From positions 2,442,211 to 2,506,210 of the forward strand of contig NZ_KB235922.1 of NCBI RefSeq assembly GCF_000332195.1: a DNA stretch of 64,000 nt, in the 5' to 3' direction. Positions within the stretch are counted from its first letter, which is position 1. Every line of letters starts with the position of its first letter. Under the pieces are notes generated by a model, which had not been told where the DNA came from, did not search any database, and saw only the letters and a program-made list of their open reading frames with translations. This DNA comes from Pleurocapsa sp. PCC 7319. GTDB taxonomy: Bacteria > Cyanobacteriota > Cyanobacteriia > Cyanobacteriales > Xenococcaceae. The position numbers and the translations under genes are program-made. Below, one piece after another: positions 24,073 to 31,191 of this stretch.

Positions 24073-24682
24073 AAGAAAGTAATTTTTGATAGTCGTCAGG
24101 GGTATCGATATCGATCGCTGCTTGAGGCACATTGAGATTAAATCGGCGATCGCTATATTTTTGTAATAGTTTTTTGGCACCTCCTTTACTGGTCATACTG
24201 AGTAGATCTGGGAAAAGAGTTTGATTGAATAGAGTTGGTACCCCCAGAGTATCAGCATAGGTTGAAGCGATCGCCTTTTGTCCAGATTCGAGATAATTTT
24301 CGATCAAGGAATTGTAGATATGAGTATTAATTAAAGGTTGATCTCCTAGAGCAATGATAACTGCATTTAGGTCGGGTTCAATCGCAGTTAATGTTTGTAT
24401 GCCAACGGAAATAGAAGTACTCATTCCTTGCTGCCAATGATCATTTTGACAGAAATAAACGGGTAAGTTGGCTATTTGGGGTTTAATGCGATCGCTGTAG
24501 GCACCAAGAACCACCATAATTGGATAGCAACGAGAAGCAACTGCTTCTTTAGTAGCATGGAGAATTAAACTACATCCTTTGTAATTCAACAACTGCTTGG
24601 GCGTTCCCATTCTTCTCGATTCCCCAGCAGCTAACAAAATTAGTCCAACTTTAGCTTGATTCAATTTCCCAAAATCTACCAT
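24062..24682 (-). CDS. MocA-like nucleotidyltransferase (molybdenum cofactor cytidylyl/guanylyltransferase type)
   Basis: 206 residues. VGLILLAAGESRRMGTPKQLL (12-32) is the nucleotide-binding signature LAAGxSxRMGxxK of the MobA/MocA group; VVLGAYSDRI, WQQGMSTSISVGI and IIALGDQPLI (metal-binding GDQP) follow the MocA pattern. MocA attaches CMP to molybdopterin for xanthine-dehydrogenase-type enzymes. No molybdenum enzyme gene is visible nearby; the partner is a SufU-type gene that overlaps its 3' end. A metal cofactor of an iron-sulfur molybdoenzyme encoded elsewhere would fit both. Confidence 0.85.
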   Translation of the reverse strand: MVDFGKLNQAKVGLILLAAGESRRMGTPKQLLNYKGCSLILHATKEAVASRCYPIMVVLGAYSDRIKPQIANLPVYFCQNDHWQQGMSTSISVGIQTLTAIEPDLNAVIIALGDQPLINTHIYNSLIENYLESGQKAIASTYADTLGVPTLFNQTLFPDLLSMTSKGGAKKLLQKYSDRRFNLNVPQAAIDIDTPDDYQKLLSYEY

Positions 24683-24692
24683 CTACCAAGAT

Positions 24693-24727
24693 GCGATCGC
24701 GCTTTGCGCGGTGGCTTTGCCAATCGC
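24693..24727. repeat. 35-bp hairpin repeat, copy 2
   Basis: Begins GCGATCGC and ends GGCTTTGCCAATCGC; located just upstream of the mocA-like start. Confidence 0.75.
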
Positions 24728-24753
24728 TAGATTCTCATCTCTCCCAAATTATA

Positions 24754-24785
24754 GAAAAAAACAGAGGTAAATAAATTACCCCTGT
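24754..24785 (-). terminator. Rho-independent terminator of the secreted repeat-protein gene
   Basis: Read on the minus strand, ACAGGGGTAA pairs with TTACCTCTGT (one mismatch) and is followed by seven T. It lies about 50 bases after the stop at 24837. Confidence 0.75.
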
Positions 24786-24836
24786 GATTGTAGTTTGATG
24801 ATTTGTTGTTGTTGTTAAGGACGCTTCTTACCAGTT

Positions 24837-25178
24837 TTAGTAATGGGAGGGAAGATACTGATTCACATCAAATTGGCTTTGAACGTTAGTTTGAGTCCCT
24901 TCTTGGTGGATGAAGTTACCTTCACCGATCGCCGCGGCTTCATTAGAGTTGATCTGTACTGAATTTTGAGCATCAGGAGAAGAAATACCATAAGCTCCAA
25001 AATCAAATTGGTCTTGAATACTAGTTTGAGTTCCTTCTTGGATAACTACGTTACCGGTGCCAACAGCCGCCGCCGAGTTACTATTTACTTGTGTTGAACC
25101 CTGAAAATCTTCAGCTAAAGCAGTTAAAGGAGCAAAAGCGATCACCGCAGTTAAAATTCCTAATGTAGATTTTTTCAT
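24837..25178 (-). CDS. Small secreted protein with two 34-residue repeats (curlin-like appearance)
   Basis: 113 residues. The signal peptide ends near residue 22 (LTALAED). Two repeats follow: QVNSNSAAAVGTGNVVIQEG and on to QDQFDFGAY, then QINSNEAAAIGEGNFIHQEG and on to QSQFDVNQY. Each keeps N-S-N-x-A-A-A-(V/I)-G-x-G-N and Q-E-G-T-Q-T. The spaced Gln, Gly and Asn recall curlin/CsgA-type beta-strand repeats that form amyloid fibres, but the spacing is not the standard curlin one. There are no cysteines. It has its own terminator and probably its own promoter, as a single-gene unit. The function is unknown; an extracellular structural role is a guess. Confidence 0.7.
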   Translation of the reverse strand: MKKSTLGILTAVIAFAPLTALAEDFQGSTQVNSNSAAAVGTGNVVIQEGTQTSIQDQFDFGAYGISSPDAQNSVQINSNEAAAIGEGNFIHQEGTQTNVQSQFDVNQYLPSHY

Positions 25179-25333
25179 AGTTTTAGACCTCGTTAATGTA
25201 AATTTAAAATTTAAGTATGTGTTTTACTTACATTTACTAGTTACGAATGGTCTAATTATTTTATGCAAATTACCGAAATTTATTTTTTAATAAAGCATGA
25301 CAAAAGTTTGATTTACCATTTAATAAATGGGTT

Positions 25334-25376
25334 TACCATATGCGGAGCGGTATCCTTTAGGACAAGGGCACAATGT
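25334..25376. repeat. 43-bp dispersed repeat, copy 1
   Basis: Matches 40574-40616 at all but one of 43 positions (core CGGTATCCTTTAGGACAAGG). Around it (25179-25574) I see no gene, only repeat-like T/C-rich sequence at 25436-25466. Confidence 0.8.
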
Positions 25377-25574
25377 AAAGCCTCGTCATTTATGACGATT
25401 GGGGAAGGGGTAAAGGTTAAGGGTGAAAGGATTAATTTTTTCCCCTTTTCTCTTTTCCCTTTAACCTACTCTTCACCGTTCATTTATGATGGTGAGGAGT
25501 CAATTGAAGCGGAGATTACGCAGATTGAGAAGCAAAGATAAAGTATAAATTTAAAGAGTTACAATAAACTGTTT

Positions 25575-25793
25575 ATGAATAAACTATACCTCTATTCTTT
25601 GCCTATTTTATTGGCTATCTTTTCCTTGTTTACTCTTTGGCGAGCGTTCGAAATCAACCAAAATAAATATTGTTCTCTAATTATTCAAGAACCAGATCGA
25701 ACTACTTTTAAAATTCTCGTTCCTAACTACAAAGTTGAAGTTATTGCTAAAGAGCTTAATATTAAGACTGTAAATTGCCCAGGTAAAAATTAA
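25575..25793 (+). CDS. Small hypothetical membrane-anchored protein
   Basis: 72 residues from ATG 25575. There is one hydrophobic N-terminal segment (LYLYSLPILLAIFSLFTLW), then a polar 48-residue domain with two cysteines (C34 and C69). No family was recognised. The composition is that of a genuine small inner-membrane or exported protein and not a random frame. Confidence 0.5.
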   Translation: MNKLYLYSLPILLAIFSLFTLWRAFEINQNKYCSLIIQEPDRTTFKILVPNYKVEVIAKELNIKTVNCPGKN

Positions 25794-25983
25794 TTTTTCC
25801 AGAAAGCTATTGTTGTTTTCTTGATTAACCTAAGATTAAGATTTAACCTTTCACAACTCAGCGCAATCGCTAACTTGAGATTCGTTTATTGGACAGCTTC
25901 ATACCTTCATCATCAAATACTGCCGTTTTAGATTAATCCATTGTTCATAGTAGCTATAGCGATCGCTCAAATTAGTCCTTAAA

Positions 25984-26148
25984 CAAATAGACTCTCGCTT
26001 TAAGGAACTGGGAAAAAACTATAAGTTGAAAGTTTATGATCGTGCCGAGCATGGTTTTTTCTGTCATGAACGTTCTTCATATAATCAATTAGCAGCGGAA
26101 GACTCTTGGAACGAACTTACAGCGTTTTTAAAAAAGCATTTAGAGTAA
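25984..26148 (+). pseudogene. C-terminal fragment of a dienelactone hydrolase
   Basis: In the frame from 25984 the sequence reads FKELGKNYKLKVYDRAEHGF followed by FCHERSSYNQLAAEDSWNEL and TAFLKKHLE before TAA. EHGFFCHER-SYN-AAEDSW is the conserved end of dienelactone hydrolases, including the catalytic histidine. No start or catalytic cysteine/aspartate region remains in the 190 bases upstream. The rest of 25794-26317 holds no other recognisable feature. Confidence 0.75.
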
Positions 26149-26317
26149 GGATACTTTAACTGCGATCGCACTAATTCAGTATCATAAATCCTGGGACAAA
26201 AGAATAGTATTGCTAAATTTCTGTATTTTCCAGAGATTATCTAAATGTATGAATTACTGCACTCGTTTAATGAACTACTCATCCTAAGCTTCGCTTAGAA
26301 CGAGTTTCTGACGCTTC

Positions 26318-27115
26318 TTACGTGGTTCGACAAGCTGGGGAAACCCCAGGGTCGCCCACGCTCTTCTTCGCCCCAAGTTGCCTCATGCTTCCGCAATTGG
26401 TAGAGCTTGACGACTCTGCGTCTTGAAGGAGGTTAGTTCCTAGCCCCCGTGCATAATTAAGCATTACCTGAGCTGCTGCTACATCTCGATCTAAAGGTTC
26501 GATACCACAATCACAGGTATGGATGCGCTCACTCAAATCTTTTTTTCGTCTAGCATTGCAACTAGGACAGGTTTGAGATGGTGCTAACTTTTTAGTAGGC
26601 ACTTCGATATAAATACCACCAACCTCGGTTACTTTATACTTAATTAAGCTTTTTAGATTACCGATACCAACATCTAGAAGATTACGGTTAAGACCAGATT
26701 TTTGTCTTTTCCTTTTGCTACCTCTTTTAGCTTTCTTGGTTAAGTTTTTTAAGTTTAATTTCTCAGTGGCGATGAAGCTATTACTGCGTACAATGTCTAA
26801 CGCCACTTTATGCTGCCAGTCTTGCCTTTGTCTTGCTACCTTAGCTTGTACCTTAGATACTGCCTTATTAGCTTTCTTCCAACGACGAGAAGCTTTAATT
26901 CGTTTCTTAAAATTCGGTGCTTTTTTTCTTCTCCCTTTTTTAGCTAGTTGATTGACCTTTTCCTGAGCCTGTTTGATAAACCGAGGGCGATCAACAATGT
27001 TACCTTCCGAATCAGCCACAGCATGATAAGAACCAAAGTCTAAGCCGACAGCACCCGTTCCTGTCTGTGCTTTGACTGGTACACATTTAACAGTTATGGA
27101 GGCGTACCACTTACC
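26318..27115 (-). pseudogene. tnpB: TnpB fragment (N-terminal half deleted), IS605-type
   Basis: The TnpB frame opens at 27115 directly at a junction inside tnpA and reads KWYASITVK, then GLDFGSYHAVAD (RuvC-I aspartate), ATEKLNLKNL (RuvC-II glutamate), CPSC...CDCG (zinc finger) and LDRDVAAAQ (RuvC-III aspartate). About 170 N-terminal residues of a usual TnpB are missing and no start codon sits at the proper place. All nuclease residues survive, but guide and target recognition regions do not. The junction and loss fit a deletion between adjacent tnpA and tnpB genes. Confidence 0.82.
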
Positions 27116-27504
27116 TTATATTTTCTAAGTGTTGAAATAGTAACTCCACCGCAGCTTGCGAGAAAATAACTGCTATTCCAAACGACTTTCTTTTGATAGT
27201 ATGTTTTCTCCAATTCTGGTAAAAATTCCTGTCTCAATTTACGACTAGATACGCTTTTGAGACTATTGACTAGCTTGCTCAATTGAACCTCTGGGTGATA
27301 TTGGAAAAGCAAATGTGCGTGCTCGCTTTCGGCGTTGAACTCGACCACCTTGCAGTCGAACTTATCTAACAAAGATTCAAATACCTGATGAAGTCTATCT
27401 ATCATTGGTGCAGTTAATACTTTATGCCTGTACTTGGTAGTCAAAACTAAGTGAGCTTTTAAATCAGATACGGAGCGTCCTCTTGATACGAAATCTTTCT
27501 TCAT
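27094..27504 (-). CDS. tnpA: TnpA, Y1 HUH transposase of IS200/IS605, 3' end altered
   Basis: 136 residues. It starts SVSDLKAHLVLTTKYRHKVL; the HUH motif is HAHLLF, and YFLASCGGVTISTLRKY carries the catalytic tyrosine. After KYK the reading runs seven residues into the truncated tnpB sequence and stops, so the normal short tail is lost. TnpA cuts and rejoins single-stranded DNA at the element's ends. It is divergent from the TnpB gene at 27561, with 56 bases between the starts, the IS605 arrangement. Activity is uncertain because only the last residues differ. Confidence 0.85.
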   Translation of the reverse strand: MKKDFVSRGRSVSDLKAHLVLTTKYRHKVLTAPMIDRLHQVFESLLDKFDCKVVEFNAESEHAHLLFQYHPEVQLSKLVNSLKSVSSRKLRQEFLPELEKTYYQKKVVWNSSYFLASCGGVTISTLRKYKVSGTPP

Positions 27505-27560
27505 AAATAGTTCGGAACGACTATGATATTATCAGTGTATCAAATTAACTGACTCCAATA

Positions 27561-28952
27561 TTGATTTATAACTACCAGTATCGATTGTATCTAACTACAG
27601 AACAGAAGCTCGTCCTTAATGACTGGCTTCGGATTTGTCGTTATTGGTACAATCGACAGCTGGGGGAAAGATTTGATTGGTGGAAGAGAAATCGCAGCTA
27701 CACTGATAGCTGTCCTTTGGTATGCCATTTACCCCAGTTAAAAGAAAAGCCTGAGTTTTACGGACAAAAAAAGCAGCTACCTATAATCAAACAAGACTTG
27801 GTAACTGTGGGCTGGAGTGGCGAATTACTAGACTTTAACTCCGTTCCCTCGCAGACGCTTCAGGAGGTTTGCACTAGAGTCAAGTTGGCGATGGAGCGAT
27901 ATATAGCTGGCGATGCGAAGGGTAAGCGTTCGGGAAAACCGAGAATTAAAAATACCGCCAGATACAGATCGATGGTGTTTGAGGGAGCGAAGCTACACTC
28001 TTGTTCTGTCGGTGCAAAATGGTTATATGTTTCCCTGCCTAAGATTGGTCCAATTAAAGTCAGGCATCATCGTCCATTACCAGATGGAGCAAAACTCAAG
28101 TCTGTACAGGTAATAAAGAAAGTAGATGGTTGGTATGTTAACCTTCGTCTAGAAGACATCTCTGTTCCTAATTTCCAAGCAGATATTGTTCCTACCTGGG
28201 ATAATTCTTTGGGAATGGATGCAGTTCTGCATGAAAATGATTATCTGGCTACTTCTGAAGGAGTCAAACTACCAAGTCTCAAGTCTTTTCGCCAATCCCA
28301 GCACAAGCTAGCCAAAGTCTCAGGACGTAAATCCAATAGAAGTGTGGGTAGTAAACCCCGACGCCAACTAGCCAAGCGTGAGGCCAAGATACATCAGCGC
28401 ATAGCAAGAGCTAGGAAAGACCATGCTTATAAGACTGCCCATAAACTGATGGCTACTGGTAAAAAAGTTTTCTTCCATGAAAAACTCAATCTAGCTGGGT
28501 TGAGCACAAGAAACAAACCCAAGCAAGATTCCAAAGGCAAATACTTGCCTAATGGTCAATCTGCTAAATCTGGGCTGAATAAATCTTGGTCGGATGCTGC
28601 CTTCGGTCAGTTTTTCAACATTATGAAGTACATAGGCGAAAAAACTGGTGCTTCAGTTGTCGCAGTAAATCCCGCGTATACCTCAATGATATTGCCTTAC
28701 AAAGACGAGTTTGTCTTTACCGATGTCAGTATCAGAAAGTATTGGGATGAAGAATTAAAGCTCTGGGTTGACCGAGATATTGCTTCTTCGGTTAACGTGA
28801 AGAGGGTTGGGCTGGATGTGTTCCCAACCATAAAACGGCGTAGAGGAAATCCAGTAGTTATCTCATCTACTACTAATAGTACCTCCAAGCTAGTTCTCTC
28901 TTCCCTACGGGGTCTGGAGAAGCCTACATCCGTATGCGAAGCATCGGTGTAG
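27561..28952 (+). CDS. tnpB: TnpB-family protein lacking the zinc finger
   Basis: 463 residues from TTG 27561; the N-terminus (YNYQYRLYLTTEQKLVLNDW) is standard TnpB. RuvC-I is SLGMDAVLHEND (aspartate kept, following glycine lost), RuvC-II is FHEKLNLAGL, and RuvC-III is WVDRDIASSVN. Between NPAYTS and RuvC-III, where TnpB normally has CxxC...CxxC, the sequence is SMILPYKDEFVFTDVSIRKY and so on, with no cysteine at all. The frame is otherwise intact and full-length. Either this is a natural zinc-free TnpB branch or a nuclease-weakened relative. It is divergent from tnpA. Confidence 0.85.
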   Translation: MIYNYQYRLYLTTEQKLVLNDWLRICRYWYNRQLGERFDWWKRNRSYTDSCPLVCHLPQLKEKPEFYGQKKQLPIIKQDLVTVGWSGELLDFNSVPSQTLQEVCTRVKLAMERYIAGDAKGKRSGKPRIKNTARYRSMVFEGAKLHSCSVGAKWLYVSLPKIGPIKVRHHRPLPDGAKLKSVQVIKKVDGWYVNLRLEDISVPNFQADIVPTWDNSLGMDAVLHENDYLATSEGVKLPSLKSFRQSQHKLAKVSGRKSNRSVGSKPRRQLAKREAKIHQRIARARKDHAYKTAHKLMATGKKVFFHEKLNLAGLSTRNKPKQDSKGKYLPNGQSAKSGLNKSWSDAAFGQFFNIMKYIGEKTGASVVAVNPAYTSMILPYKDEFVFTDVSIRKYWDEELKLWVDRDIASSVNVKRVGLDVFPTIKRRRGNPVVISSTTNSTSKLVLSSLRGLEKPTSVCEASV

Positions 28953-29008
28953 GTACATCACTAAAGAAATGAGTTATAGGATTTACGCACTAAGCACTTG
29001 TAGCCTTC

Positions 29009-29057
29009 TGTTCCCTGTTCCCTGTTCCCTGTTCCCTGTTCCCTGTTCCCTGTTCCC
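29009..29057. repeat. Heptamer tandem repeat (TGTTCCC)7
   Basis: Seven perfect copies between the TnpB gene and the SPFH gene; same unit as at 22231. Confidence 0.92.
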
Positions 29058-29162
29058 GACTCCGAACTTCTAACTCATTATGATTTTAAAGTGATATCAT
29101 TTTAATATCAAAAAAGTGTTTGATTTTGCTATCATTGCCATATTATTTTTGATGAAAATCCT

Positions 29163-30056
29163 ATGAATCAGATTCGTGAAATCCAATCCTGGAGCTTAAA
29201 TGGTTTTTTTGTTCTTCCGGCGATCGCCCTAGGGTTTCTTTACAGTGGCTTTTCGTTCTTGCAATCTATTTCCTTTGCCAATAATGAAATAGTCAAGCCT
29301 TTCTTGTTCGGTATTGGCGTAACTATCTTTCTTTTGGCTTTTGCTTTAAGTACTGGTTTATTTATCGTTCAACCCAACCAAGCTCAGGTATTAATTCTCT
29401 TGGGTAATTATATTGGTAGTGTTCGCAAACCTGGATTTTACTGGACTTTACCTTGGATTGTGGAACGGAAAAAGGTTTCTTTACGAGTACGTAACTTTAA
29501 CAGCGACTATATCAAGGTGAATGATGCTCAAGGTAGTCCAATTGAGATCGGAGCTGTAATTGTCTGGCGTGTTGTTGATTCGGCTAAAGCGGTGTTTGAT
29601 GTTGAAGATTTTCAAAAATTTGTCGCTATTCAAAGTGAAACAGCAATTCGGGCTTTAGCCAATCGTTATCCTTATGATATTTACGAAGAGGATGTTATAT
29701 CTCTGAGAAGTAACCCAGATGATATGGCAAATGCACTAAAAATAGAAACACAACAGAGGTTAGAAGTGGCGGGAGTTGAAGTAATTGACGCTAGACTTAC
29801 TCACTTAGCTTATGCTCCTGAAATTGCCCAGGCAATGTTACGTCGTCAACAAGCTGCTGCAGTGATTGCAGCTAAAGAGCGAATTGTTGAAGGGGCTATG
29901 GGAATGGTTGAAATGGCTTTAATTCGTCTGAGCGAAAAACAAGTTGTGGAACTAGACGAAGAACGCAAAGCTGCAATGGTCAATAATCTTCTAGTGGCGA
30001 TCGTTTCTGAAGGTGCTACTCAACCAATTATCAATACAGGCACTTTGTATACATAA
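29163..30056 (+). CDS. SPFH/Band 7 domain membrane protein
   Basis: 297 residues. Two N-terminal hydrophobic segments (about 13-33 and 43-70) precede the SPFH domain starting at [26 protein letters not shown]. Typical features follow: [34 protein letters not shown], the paired [26 protein letters not shown], then a helical segment with [23 protein letters not shown] proteins form oligomers in membrane microdomains and often guard proteases. The next gene, 13 bases on, encodes a small Arc-type DNA-binding protein; this pairing is, to my knowledge, recurrent in bacteria. Confidence 0.9.
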   Translation: MNQIREIQSWSLNGFFVLPAIALGFLYSGFSFLQSISFANNEIVKPFLFGIGVTIFLLAFALSTGLFIVQPNQAQVLILLGNYIGSVRKPGFYWTLPWIVERKKVSLRVRNFNSDYIKVNDAQGSPIEIGAVIVWRVVDSAKAVFDVEDFQKFVAIQSETAIRALANRYPYDIYEEDVISLRSNPDDMANALKIETQQRLEVAGVEVIDARLTHLAYAPEIAQAMLRRQQAAAVIAAKERIVEGAMGMVEMALIRLSEKQVVELDEERKAAMVNNLLVAIVSEGATQPIINTGTLYT

Positions 30057-30069
30057 GTGACGAAAATCA

Positions 30070-30255
30070 GTGAGCAAAAAACGATTTCTATTGAGATTAG
30101 ATCCTAAATTGTACGCAGTCATAGAAAAATGGGCTGCTGACGATCTACGTAGTGTTAATGCTCAGATTGAATATTTGTTAACTAAAGCGACGCGACAAGC
30201 AGGACGGATAAAAACAAAAACTGATGATTCCGAACAGAACAAAGAACCTAAGTAA
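30070..30255 (+). CDS. Small Arc/ribbon-helix-helix protein
   Basis: 61 residues from GTG 30070. [20 protein letters not shown] gives the beta strand and first helix of the ribbon-helix-helix fold, followed by [20 protein letters not shown] as the second helix; the tail is polar. RHH dimers usually bind operator DNA, often as antitoxins or plasmid repressors. It directly follows the SPFH gene and is probably translated from the same mRNA. A PIN-domain fragment lies just downstream on the other strand, but it is broken and inverted, so a toxin pair is not supported. Confidence 0.75.
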   Translation: MSKKRFLLRLDPKLYAVIEKWAADDLRSVNAQIEYLLTKATRQAGRIKTKTDDSEQNKEPK

Positions 30256-30265
30256 ATAATCCCAC

Positions 30266-30371
30266 TTAATTCAACTCTTGATGTTTGATACCAGAAAGAA
30301 TCTCCTGTCTAACTGCACCTAGAAGAACTACTCGACCATCAGCAATTAAATCGCGAAGTTTATTTACTAAT
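30266..30371 (-). pseudogene. Fragment of a PIN-domain (VapC-like) protein
   Basis: The minus-strand frame ending at 30266 reads LLVNKLRDLIADGRVVLLGA then VRQEILSGIKHQ and stops. GRVVLLGxVRQEILSGI is typical of the middle of a PIN domain; the N-terminal aspartate strand and everything after are missing. It is fused at its upstream side to a beta-propeller fragment in another frame. Confidence 0.6.
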
Positions 30372-31037
30372 AAGCAACTGAATATCCAGTATCTGCCCAT
30401 ACCCATTAACGGGAATTTGTCCACGCAGTTGGTAATCCGGTTCCAACACCAATACTTCGCTGTCCACATCTTTTCTGTTGTTACGCTCCGACAGCCCGGA
30501 ACTCCCAACATAAATTGCACTTTGCCCTATTGTGACACCACGCGTAAACCCGACCAACGCTACTTTTTCCCCTTTTGTGTTGATGATCGAATGGTTGTTC
30601 GAATCACACACCCACATGTTTTCCTCGTCATCAAACCAGACATTATGTGCATAATTGCCGAGGGTTATCCGGTGTAAAAACTCCTTCGTATCGATGTCGA
30701 AACAATAGACCTCGCTTTCTCCAAAATTATGAGCGAGGACATACGCCTTATTATTCTTAATAGTGATGGAATTGAAGTGATTGATATCGCTGTCCACTTT
30801 TCCTTCACTTTGTAATGGGTACCAGACTTCCCAAGAACTGAAGTCATAGATATAGATAGCGTTTAATATCGTGCAGGTAAGCCAAAGCTTCCCTTCATGG
30901 TAAATGCCCTGATGAAAGTCTGTTATGGCATGAGGTGGATAGAACTCGTCCAACAGATTCAACGACAGGTCATACTCAAGAATTTTACTATACTCTTTGC
31001 TTCGCTCATCTTGAGAAAGATTACTATAACTGCCATT
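30360..31037 (-). pseudogene. Partial beta-propeller-like protein (DUF4915/TIGR03032-like)
   Basis: The frame reads without a stop from immediately after the tRNA-Ser gene down to 30360. Segments such as NLLDEFYPPHAITDFHQGIY, NHFNSITIKNNKAYVLAHN, YAHNVWFDDEENMWVCDS and TRGVTIGQSAIYVGSSGLSE are repeated blade-like units. No start codon lies at a natural N-terminus (TTG 30962 is internal), and the C-terminus changes into PIN-domain sequence. So both ends are broken. The family name is a tentative recollection; the repeat character is visible. Confidence 0.6.
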
Positions 31038-31041
31038 AGAA

Positions 31042-31128
31042 CGGAGAGAGGGGGATTCGAACCCCCGTCAGGTATGACCCTGAAATAGTTTTCGAGACTA
31101 CCGCATTCAACCACTCTGCCATCTCTCC
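31042..31128 (-). tRNA. trnS: tRNA-Ser (anticodon CGA)
   Basis: On the minus strand GGAGAGA pairs with TCTCTCC. The anticodon stem GTAGT/ACTAT holds the loop CTCGAAA (CGA), there is a class II long variable arm (TTTCAGGGTCATACCTGAC), the T-arm is GGGGGTTCGAATCCCCC, and the discriminator is G. CCA is not encoded. Confidence 0.95.
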
Positions 31129-31191
31129 AAGTTAGCGCAAAGCTACAAGTTATTTTACTGAGATTCAGCAAAAAATGGCTAATAATATTTA

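Noticed and set aside
30070-30371. Toxin-antitoxin pair of the Arc-like gene and the PIN fragment
   Set aside because: The PIN part is truncated at both ends and on the opposite strand; the Arc-like gene is better explained as partner of the SPFH gene.
30285-30677. 130-residue plus-strand frame opposite the beta-propeller fragment
   Set aside because: Composition is unlike a protein gene and the opposite strand shows recognisable protein fragments.
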